From positions 1 to 64,000 of the forward strand of contig CAVTOZ010000001.1 of the NCBI GenBank assembly GCA_963736505.1: a DNA stretch of 64,000 bases, in the 5' to 3' direction. This stretch comes from Solirubrobacter sp963736505. Lineage in GTDB: Bacteria; Actinomycetota; Thermoleophilia; Solirubrobacterales; Solirubrobacteraceae. Under the pieces are notes generated by a model that worked only from the letters and a program-made list of their open reading frames with translations, searched no databases and was not told where the DNA came from. A program made the position numbers and the translations under genes. Below are positions 8,410-15,211 of the stretch, in pieces; position 1 is the stretch's first letter; the number at the start of each line of letters is the position of its first letter.

Positions 8410-8552
8410 GCCGCAAGCCCAAGCTCGACGTGGGCCCAGCGCGTCCGCCGGCGGTCCGGCACGCCCGCGCCGGCGGTCCACGCATCGAAGCGATCGCGCT
8501 CGCCCGCCGTGGGGTGCGGGGCGCTGAGCAGATACAACAGGCGAGGGCGCAT
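8406..8552 (-). CDS. 48-aa hypothetical protein, first gene of a tiny operon
   Basis: The ATG at 8552 follows a perfect AAGGAGG Shine-Dalgarno five bases upstream, one of the best in the window. The product begins MRPRLLYLLSAPHPTAGERD and ends WAHVELGLAA; the stop overlaps the next start as ATGA. There is no membrane segment or known motif. The strong ribosome site and the overlap make it credible despite its size. Confidence 0.6.
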   Translation of the reverse strand: MRPRLLYLLSAPHPTAGERDRFDAWTAGAGVPDRRRTRWAHVELGLAA

Positions 8553-8997
8553 CGGGGCCTCCTTGACAGGTCGAGGGTCAGTCCGCGCCGATCGGCTGTC
8601 GCGCTGAGCGCGTTGACGTCGCCTGGCTCGGCGTGGTCGGACGATCCTGTCAGCTTGGGGCGAGCACTACGGGGCGTGATGCGGGTTCACGATCGCCTGA
8701 TCAGCGTGGCCCATGGCGCGGCCCGTCTCGCGCGCGACGATGGCCGGACGCCGGTCGCCAGCCCCGCGCGCGATGCCGGCGCCTGCGGCGCCGGCTGCGG
8801 CATCGTCGGCCCAACGAGGCGTTGCGGCTATCCGGCGAGCAGACGCGCGCGTGGCGTGCGCACGCGAGGCGACCGGGCGCGCCGCCACTGACGTTGACGG
8901 CGTGACGCACGGTCGGTGTCCGGTCTTTGTCGTCGCCCACGCCGATGCTCGATCGCGGGCGGGCCCCTCCGGGCCGCACGGCGCGTACGGAACGTCG
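8553..8997. other. Gap without a recognisable gene
   Basis: Open frames exist on both strands, but all are Arg/Ala/Pro-rich in the style of out-of-frame high-GC DNA and none has a family motif. The promoter of the small minus-strand operon starting at 8552 should lie at the left end. Nothing else is supportable. Confidence 0.5.
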
Positions 8998-9315
8998 TCA
9001 GGATTCGCTCTCCGCGAGCAGCCGCGGCGCAGCCGCCGCGAGGCCGAGCGCGATTGCCGCAAGCAGCATGGTTACGCCGATCGCGTGCGCCCAGCCGGGC
9101 TCGGCGACGGTAAGCAAGCCGAAGCCGCCGATGAGGCAGGCGCCGGCGAGGCGCCCTGCGCGGACCGGATGGAGCCCCGGGGCCTGGACGCGACCGTTGC
9201 CCGGCCCGGCGGCGCCGCCGCCGTCACCGGCGCCGTCGTAGCCGAGGCGGCCGGCGACGGCCAGCCGCAGCAGCGCGAGGAGCGAAGGGACGACAACGAT
9301 GCCGCCGCCGATGAC
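8998..9315 (-). pseudogene. C-terminal fragment of a membrane protein
   Basis: The minus frame ending at 8998 is strongly hydrophobic and protein-like: AVIGGGIVVVPSLLALLRLA, then a Gly-rich link, LAGACLIGGFGLLTVAEPG, and IGVTMLLAAIALGLAAAAP. It reads like the last three to four helices of a permease. Upstream it joins the IS481 transposase fragment near 9315, so its N-terminus has been lost. The family is not identifiable. Confidence 0.5.
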
Positions 9316-9685
9316 GGCGCGTTGGGCGGCTCGGGCGGTTGCAGGCGCGAGAGCTTGCCGAGCCCGATCCGCAACAGCACCGCCGAGATCGCCGAAAGCG
9401 GGATCGGCACGCACTCGGCGATCTCGGCCGCGGTCATCCGCAACCGCCGCAACACTGCGATCGCCTCCACGAGCTGCTCGCTGGTTCTGCTGGGGACCGA
9501 CCGCGGCGCCGAAGAACGATCCCGCAACCCGGCCTCGCCCTCGGCCCGGTAACGCGCCAACCACTTCGAGCAGGTGCGCTCGCTCACGCCGGCGGCCTCG
9601 GCCGCCGCCGCGAGCGACCACCCCCGCTCGAGCACACGGCGAACCATGAACTCCCGGCCCTTCGGACCGAGCGGGGCGTTGATAT
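9316..9685 (-). mobile_element. IS481-family transposase, N-terminal fragment
   Basis: The frame from 9647 (in-frame homology extends up to about 9685, NAPLGPKGREF) encodes the helix-turn-helix part of an IS481 transposase: MVRRVLERGWSLAAAAEAAG, VSERTCSKWLARYRAEGEAG, LRDRSSAPRS. It stops at the segment RLQPPEPPN, just before the DDE catalytic domain. Beyond that the frame enters a membrane-protein remnant. With no DDE residues it cannot transpose. No terminal inverted repeats were identified. Confidence 0.8.
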
Positions 9686-9959
9686 GGCCTTCGGTTTGTC
9701 AAGTCTTCAGCGGTAGTTCTCGCGGGAGCGCTGGTCTGGCGGCGGTGTGGTTCGGGCGCGGGTGGCGGTCGGAGCGGCGAGGGCGCTTCAGGCTGATATG
9801 CGAGGGCTGGATACCTCAAGACGGCTGTTCGACGCGCCGAGGCCGCGGTCTAGAAACGAGCGCGCCGCCCGGTCGGAGCGGTGCTCATAACGCGATCGCG
9901 GGTCCCGGTGGCGCGCGCCGGCCGCCACCCGCGCCCGGAACGGGCTGTCGTGCAGCGGG

Positions 9960-11055
9960 TCAGTCGGGCAGGCGCGCGATCTCCCGGACAAAGCAGGCCA
10001 GCTCGCGAGCGACGGCGACCGCGACGGTGGTGCGTCGTTTGCCGCGGGTCTGGTCGAGGTGCGTCCAGCGGCGGTGCAGCCGCAGCTGAGCGCGCCAGGC
10101 TGCGTCGATGACGTCGGGCCGCTGGCCGTCCTGGCGGCGACGGAGGATCAGTGAGACGCGTGGTGGGCGTCGGTAATGCCACGCGGCCTCGACCAGCAGC
10201 CGGCGGGCGTGGCTGGAGCCGGCCTTGGTGATCGCGCCCTGGCGGCGCCGGGTCCCGGAGGAGTGCTCAGCGGGTGTCATGCCGAGATAACTGCTGCCGG
10301 CGCGGATGGTCGAAGTGCGCGAAGTCGCCGATCTCGGCGACCAACCCGATCGCGGTCAGCGTGTCGATCCCACGCAGACGGCGCAGCCGCGCAACCAGCG
10401 CGGCATGGTCGCCGTGTGTGGCTTGATCGGCGAGCAGCCCGTCAAGACGATCGCGGCGAGCCAGCAACGCCTCGTGCTGGGCGAGATGCTCACCGAGGAC
10501 CATGTCGACCAGTGCGTCATCGAAGCACAGGCTGCTCAACCACTTCAGATGCGCGTGCGTCCACGTGTTGCCCGGCCCCGTCCAGAGGTGATCGCGTCGC
10601 AGCAGCAGCTTGGAGATCCGGTGCCGGCAGCGCATCAGATCGCCACGGAGATCCTCGCGGCATCGGACGAGATCGCGCAGGCCTTCGAGCTCACGCGACG
10701 GGACCACGACCGGGCGCAACTGCCCAGCCGCGTGCAGCCGCGCGAGCTTCAGCGCGTCCCTCGCGTCAGTCTTGACCCGATCACCCGGCTGCCGCGGAAT
10801 CGCGCCCGGCGAGCAGACCATCATCTCGACCCCGATCTCGCGCGCCGCGCGAGCCAGCCCGAAGCGCGTCGGCCCCGCCTCATAGACCGCCCGAACCACG
10901 CCCGGCAGACCCGCCAACCACGCCACCGCCGCCAGCGGCGGACCAATGATCCGCTGCTGGCGAACCACACCCGACCCCAACTCAACCGCCGCGGCCGCCG
11001 TCTGAGCCGCATGCACATCAAGCCCGACGAACTGGATAGCCTCGCTCACGTCGAC
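9960..11055 (-). mobile_element. IS110-family transposase with one frameshift
   Basis: The first frame (GTG at 11055 or 11049) has the DEDD_Tnp domain: VSEAIQFVGLDVHAAQTAAA, a Glu in YEAGPT, KTDARDALKLARL. It runs into the Transposase_20 start (RLRRLRGIDTLTAIGLVAEI). Near 10285-10300 it shifts: the expected PRQLSxYLGMTPAEHS continues only in another frame, from YLGMTPAEHSSGTRRRQGAI to a stop at 9960. Both halves are otherwise well kept, including the C-terminal Ser-containing region. It may be a recent inactivating indel, a programmed frameshift or a sequencing error. A strong hairpin lies just upstream (11166-11238). Confidence 0.85.
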
Positions 11056-11165
11056 GCTCCCTCCCCCATCGATGCGGTAACCAGCCCGCGCCACACGATG
11101 CGCGGGGCGTCGACGCTCTCAGCTAACCCGGCGGCAACCCCAGGCCATAGCGTCTAGCGTGGACC

Positions 11166-11238
11166 TTCATCCGGTGCCCTCCGTTGGAGAACTGAGTTGG
11201 CTTGAGCACCACTCAGCCTCCAACGAGGCCCGGATGAA
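11166..11238. repeat. Long interrupted hairpin upstream of the IS110 transposase (possible bridge-RNA region)
   Basis: Three nested arms pair: TTCATCCGG (11166-11174) with CCGGATGAA (11230-11238), CGTTGGAG (11182-11189) with CTCCAACG (11218-11225), and CTGAG (11192-11196) with CTCAG (11212-11216), with an internal bulge and a 15-base loop. It lies in the non-coding segment 5' of the transposase. In IS110-group elements that segment encodes a structured bridge RNA. That identity is inference; no target or donor loops were assigned, and it could instead be an unrelated palindrome. Confidence 0.45.
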
Positions 11239-11396
11239 CAACGTGGTCAGGAACTACAGCTAGACGACCACCGGTGCCGGCCGGAGCGATGGATGGTTAG
11301 GGGCGAACGTGCCAGATCGCTTCGATGCGCCATCCAGCGTGCACACCTCGGGACGCCCTCCTCGATGGCACGCTGAGCGTCCCACCGAGGACGCGC

Positions 11397-11939
11397 TCAT
11401 TCATTGCAGTCCACGGCGCCGCGTGAGCGGGCGGTCTCGCGGCGGGGGAGCTTCCAGCCCGGCCGCGGGAAGTGGCAGGTGTACCCGTTCGGGTAGTGCT
11501 GCAGGTAGTCCTGGTGCTCGGGCTCGGCCTCCCAGAAGGTCACCGCCGGGCTGACCTCCGTCACGACCTTGCCGGGCCACAGGCCCGACGCGTCGACGTC
11601 GGCGATCGTGTCCTCGGCGATCTGGCGCTGCTCGTCGCTCGTGTAGAAGATCTCCGAGCGGTAGCTGGAGCCGATGTCATTGCCCTGGCGGTCCTTGGTC
11701 GTCGGGTCGTGGATCTGGAAGAGGAACTCGAGGATGTCCCGGTAGGAGATGCGTTCGGGGTCGAACACGATCTCGACCGCCTCGGCGTGGCCGGGGTGGT
11801 TGCGGTAGGTCGGGTGGTCGTTGTCTCCGCCGGTGTAGCCGACTCGGGTGGAGATGACCCCGTCCTTATGTCGCAGCAGCTCCTGGACGCCCCAGAAGCA
11901 GCCTCCCGCGAGGATCGCGGTCTCCGTGGTCTCGCTCAT
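11397..11939 (-). CDS. msrA: Peptide methionine-S-sulfoxide reductase MsrA
   Basis: This 180-aa protein reduces the S epimer of methionine sulfoxide in oxidised proteins. The active-site motif GCFWG begins at residue 13, making Cys14 the catalytic residue. Other family blocks are RVGYTGG, NHPGHAEAVEIVFDP, FFQIHDPT-like FLFQIHDPTTKDRQGNDIG and YRSEIFY. It lacks a signal peptide, so it is cytosolic. Its length is normal for the short MsrA form. No msrB is adjacent. It is intact although it lies between IS remnants and a decayed region. Confidence 0.97.
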   Translation of the reverse strand: MSETTETAILAGGCFWGVQELLRHKDGVISTRVGYTGGDNDHPTYRNHPGHAEAVEIVFDPERISYRDILEFLFQIHDPTTKDRQGNDIGSSYRSEIFYTSDEQRQIAEDTIADVDASGLWPGKVVTEVSPAVTFWEAEPEHQDYLQHYPNGYTCHFPRPGWKLPRRETARSRGAVDCNE

Positions 11940-12010
11940 GGTGTCGTCGTTGCTCCGGTGCTCCGTTCCCGTCTAGCTAGCCGGGACAGGCCCGCCGCCG
12001 GAAGCGGAGC

Positions 12011-12667
12011 TCATGACCATCTTCCTTCGCGAGACCTGGCCGGCGTTGGCTTGTCACGATGCTGCTCGCGGGCGATCCGGGCGCGAGCCGCGGCGTCCGC
12101 GGCCTCGACCTTGCGTGCCTCGGCGAGCACTTCATCGATCTGGATGTCCGGGATCGCGACGGCGCCTGAGGAGTCGGCGAACACGTAGTGGCCGGGCATC
12201 ACCGTTACGCGGTCGACGACCACTGGCACGTTTGCCTGAAACGGCGTCACGTGGTCTCCTCCCCAGCGCGTCGCCTCACCTGAGCAGTACGCCGCGAAGT
12301 CGTAGCGCGCGAGCTCGTCGAAGTCGCGCAAGCGGCCATCCGTGAGCACTCCGGCGCAGCCGTGCTGATGGAGTCGGAGCAGCTTCGTGCCGCCGCCCAT
12401 CGACGTGTCGGCGTGGCCGTTGGACGCGAGCACGATCACCTTGCCGGCCGGGTCGTCGCCGACCGCCTCGTAGAAGAGATTGGCGAAGTTGTGGTGCTCG
12501 GGGTCGAGCGCGGCCGAGCAACTCGGGAAATACGAGATCGTGACCGCCCGGCCGAAGAGGATCCGCCCCGGCGTCGGGCTGACCAGGTCAAGGATGTGGC
12601 AGCGGTGACGGTGCATGCGGCCCATCGCATCGACGAGGTCGGCGCACTTGAGGCCGGCGACATTCAT
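12011..12667 (-). CDS. RraA / HMG aldolase-family protein
   Basis: The ATG at 12667 follows AGGAGA at nine bases; the frame is open further upstream but only this start matches the family, giving 218 aa. The family motif DGRLRD, in GVLTDGRLRDFDEL, supplies the Arg-Asp pair that binds substrate and metal in 4-hydroxy-4-methyl-2-oxoglutarate/4-carboxy-4-hydroxy-2-oxoadipate aldolases. GRAVTISYFP and VIVLASNGHADTSMGGGTK match other conserved blocks (the second is usually GG-ELLA-TA-RG). Proteins of this family are also annotated as RraA (RNase E regulators) or as demethylmenaquinone methyltransferases, both unreliable here. The exact substrate is unknown. Confidence 0.8.
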   Translation of the reverse strand: MNVAGLKCADLVDAMGRMHRHRCHILDLVSPTPGRILFGRAVTISYFPSCSAALDPEHHNFANLFYEAVGDDPAGKVIVLASNGHADTSMGGGTKLLRLHQHGCAGVLTDGRLRDFDELARYDFAAYCSGEATRWGGDHVTPFQANVPVVVDRVTVMPGHYVFADSSGAVAIPDIQIDEVLAEARKVEAADAAARARIAREQHRDKPTPARSREGRWS

Positions 12668-12970
12668 CCGTCGCCATCTCCTGCCTTTGAGAACGTGAAC
12701 GAATATGCCTCGACGTCGGACACGAGCACATGTGATCTCGAGCGTTCGGCAACGAACACTGTCGTGGTCACCGCGAGACCCCGGCTGCGGCTCGAGTCCC
12801 ACGGATGTCTCCCGCCATCGGCGCGTGCGAGCGTGGGGAAACCGGCACCGCATCTCGACGGAGAGCGGCCGCGCGCCTCCCGCGCGGCGTTGCCTGTCCG
12901 AACCCCCGCAGAGGAGCAGCGCTCGACGCGACGAACCACAGCTCCATCCGACCGGTCGACGCGTAGCGCA
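12668..12970. other. Intergenic stretch without a recognisable gene
   Basis: This lies between the RraA-like start and the doxX stop. It should contain the promoter of the RraA-like gene. No family motif is visible in any frame. Confidence 0.5.
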
Positions 12971-13537
12971 TCAGCCCGCCGCCTGAGGGCTCGGGCGGGT
13001 GGAGGTGCGCTTCGACACCGAGGATGCCAGGGCCACCACCAGGCCTCCGGCGAGCCCGACGGCCAGCGCGATCGCGGAGCGCGCAGCCGGGTTGATCGTC
13101 CAGTTGATGCCGGCCCAGTTGTCGATTCCGAGCCAGGAGCCGACCGAGAGCGATCCAGGCCCCAGCGCCGTGATCGCGAAGCCCACGGTCAGCAGCACGA
13201 GCAGGTACTCGAAGCCGCCTTCGGCAGCCCAGATCCCGTTCGAGACATGCACCTTGAGGATCGCGGTGATCATCACGGCGCCAACGAGAACCGTGCCGAC
13301 CGGCGTGAGGAGTCCGGCCGCGAGCGAGAAGCCGGCGACGAGCTCGGCCGAGCCCGCCAGGACGGCGGCCACCACCGCCGGCCGGATGCCGAGGCTCCCG
13401 AAGGCCGCCCCCGTGGCGCGATGACCGGCCGCGTGCAACCGCGGCGGTGAGTAGCCGGGGGGCACGAGCTTCTGCAGCCCGTGCCCTATCAGGAGAAGCC
13501 CGGGAATGACTCTGAGCACGAGGAGAGCAGTGGTCAT
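12971..13537 (-). CDS. DoxX-family membrane protein
   Basis: The ATG at 13537 has GGAGGT five bases upstream, giving 188 aa. Four hydrophobic helices are visible: LLVLRVIPGLLLIGHGLQKL, VVAAVLAGSAELVAGFSLAA, PVGTVLVGAVMITAILKVHV, and YLLVLLTVGFAITALGPGSL. A further hydrophobic stretch lies near the C-terminus (IALAVGLAGGLVVALASSV). The GHGxQKL pattern in helix 1 and a Gly-rich helix 2 are typical of DoxX. Family members are linked to thiosulfate-quinone oxidoreduction or to membrane-associated redox stress, but most, including this one, have no proven role. Confidence 0.88.
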   Translation of the reverse strand: MTTALLVLRVIPGLLLIGHGLQKLVPPGYSPPRLHAAGHRATGAAFGSLGIRPAVVAAVLAGSAELVAGFSLAAGLLTPVGTVLVGAVMITAILKVHVSNGIWAAEGGFEYLLVLLTVGFAITALGPGSLSVGSWLGIDNWAGINWTINPAARSAIALAVGLAGGLVVALASSVSKRTSTRPSPQAAG

Positions 13538-13774
13538 CGGCGACCTCCGATCGCAGGTTTCTTGCGCTTCGATCGTTGCCTCCCGCCGCCTGATGTCAAC
13601 ACCACCGGCCGATCGAGTCATCGGCCGCAGGTGTCGAAGCGGACGTCTGCCGATTCACCACCAGCACGACTGATGGTCGACGTTGAGCGGGCCCGATCGT
13701 AAGACGCTGGGCAAAGAACTCGCGCGTGTCGCGCATGGTCAGTATCGGGTCAGCGGACGTACGGTTGCTCGCCC

Positions 13775-14260
13775 ATGCGCATCACCGACGCCCACCATCA
13801 ACATCTGGTGGCTGGACCGCACGCCGTGGCTCTCCGGACCGCCCGCTCCGCGCATCTTCGGAGATCACGACGCCCTGCGCCGCGACTACACCATCGAGGA
13901 GTTCGCCGGTGACGCGCGCCCGCGCGGCGTCACGCGCTCGATCTACGTGCAGGTGAACGTCGCGCCCGGGGGACGAGGTCGAGGAGGTCGCGGTGGGCAA
14001 CGGCCGCCGGCGCCCGCGAGGGTCTTGTTCAAGGTGTCGTCGCGTTCGCCGACCTCGCCGCCGCCGGCTTCGGCGACGTGCTCGACCGGCAGCTCGACGC
14101 CGGCCCCGTGCGCGGATCCGCCAGCAGCTGCACTGGCACGAGGACCCCGCCGACCGCTTCGCGCCCTCCCCCCGACGTGATGCGCGACAACGCCTGGCGG
14201 CGCGGGCTTCGCGAGGTCAGCGAGCGCGGCCTGCGTTCGAGCTGCAGGCCGGCCTCCGTA
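13775..14260 (+). pseudogene. Amidohydrolase (COG3618-type) with multiple frameshifts
   Basis: Reading across frames from the ATG at 13775 gives a TIM-barrel amidohydrolase start: MRITDAHHH, then IWWLDRTPWLSGPPAPRIFG, LRRDYTIEEFAGDARPRGV, SIYVQVNVAPGDEVEEVA, and GVVAFADLAAAGFGDVLDRQ. LHWHEDPADRFAPSP and NAWRRGLREVSERG follow. At least four single-base shifts are needed. One is an extra A near 13802 that breaks the metal-binding His cluster, and another an extra G in the run near 13970-13975. The catalytic C-terminal half is missing. It is a decayed hydrolase gene. Confidence 0.75.
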
Positions 14261-14713
14261 CGCCGTCGACGGCCAAGCCTTGGCATTCAACAGAGGCGGG
14301 GCGCGATCGACCGGAGCGACCGCACGGTTCCGGGCCGGGTCCAGCCGAAGCGCCTCGATCGGCGGCATCGTGCAAAGCACCGGTTCTCGCCCGCTTGCTG
14401 GACTGCTCCCCACAGTTCCCGGACGCCCCTCAAGCACGCCACGTATGCCGTCTCGAACACCGCCGGCGTGGCTTTACGCCGCCATTCGCGCCGCTCCCGG
14501 TCTCGGGTTCTGGGGATGAACTCTCGCGACGGGGTGCAACTGAGCGCGGGCTGGACGCGAACCGGGCGCAACCGCCCCGGCCCAATCGACTGCGTGGCGC
14601 GAAGCACCACTTTCTCGCACGGGCTGCACAATTTGATCCCCGTGGGTTCCACAAGTGCCTCGGCGCCGCATTGCCCCGTTTACACGAACAACGGGATTTG
14701 CAGGGAGTTTAGA
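14261..14713. other. Gap without a recognisable gene
   Basis: Frames on both strands are low-complexity Arg/Ala/Pro-rich and carry no motif. The segment nearest 14700 flanks the tRNA-Pro 3' end. Confidence 0.5.
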
Positions 14714-14787
14714 TCGGGGAGACAGGATTTGAACCTGCGGCCGCCCGGCCCCCAGCCGGGTGCGCTACCAGACTGCGCCACTCCCCG
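14714..14787 (-). tRNA. tRNA-Pro (anticodon GGG)
   Basis: The minus strand folds into a cloverleaf of 74 nt. The acceptor stem CGGGGAG pairs with CTCCCCG, with discriminator A. The anticodon stem CCCGG/CCGGG encloses CTGGGGG, giving GGG. The T-loop is TTCAAAT. CCA is not encoded. It lies 13 bases from tRNA-Gly in the same orientation, probably co-transcribed. Confidence 0.96.
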
Positions 14788-14800
14788 TATGTCTGCTGCA

Positions 14801-14871
14801 AGCGGGCGACGGGAATCGAACCCGCCCTAGAAGCTTGGAAGGCTTCTGTGCAACCACAACACTTCGCCCGC
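14801..14871 (-). tRNA. tRNA-Gly (anticodon TCC)
   Basis: The minus strand gives a cloverleaf with acceptor GCGGGCG/CGCCCGC and discriminator T. The anticodon loop is CTTCCAA (TCC) on stem AGAAG/CTTCT, and the T-loop TTCGATT sits on stem GCGGG/CCCGT. CCA is not encoded. It is upstream of tRNA-Pro in transcription order. Confidence 0.96.
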
Positions 14872-14943
14872 CAGGCGGACGGCGTCCATCATACCGGCGC
14901 CGGGACGCCGGCTCGCGTTGACGTCGCGTCAGATGGATATGAG

Positions 14944-15108
14944 ATGCCGCAAACGGGGAATCAATGCTCCATGCAGATTCCAGGCGTCCACATCGAGACC
15001 CTGCACAACCCGGTTCGGTACACGTACACGCAGATCGAGAAGGCGTGTGCGATCGCGCAGTTGCTGAACCGGGGGAAGCTGGTCCTCGTAGAGCCGCCCG
15101 CGCGCTGA
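14944..15108 (+). CDS. 54-aa hypothetical protein
   Basis: A frame from ATG 14944 encodes MPQTGNQCSMQIPGVHIETL and ends GKLVLVEPPAR. Composition is balanced (Ile, Tyr, Gln, Asn present), unlike the antisense frames in this GC-rich DNA. The middle (YTYTQIEKACAIAQLLNRGK) looks like an amphipathic helix. No clear ribosome site is seen. It sits alone between the tRNA pair and a convergent secreted-protein gene. No family is recognised. Confidence 0.45.
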   Translation: MPQTGNQCSMQIPGVHIETLHNPVRYTYTQIEKACAIAQLLNRGKLVLVEPPAR

Positions 15109-15211
15109 ATCGGACGTAGGCCGCCGCTCCCCTGGCGGGAAGAGCGGCAGCCGGAGGTCCGGGCAGGGTCGCCGGGAGGCGTCAATCAGGTCAGGTCAGC
15201 TCAGGACGGGG

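Noticed and set aside
11166..11238. The hairpin as an integron attC site
   Set aside because: attC hairpins carry RYYYAAC on the left and GTTRRRY on the right; here GTTGGAG lies on the left and CTCCAAC on the right, and no integrase gene is near.
5000..14260. An intact prophage or integrated plasmid in the debris region
   Set aside because: No integrase, terminase, portal, capsid, relaxase or replication gene is present; only IS transposase pieces and metabolic remnants are seen.
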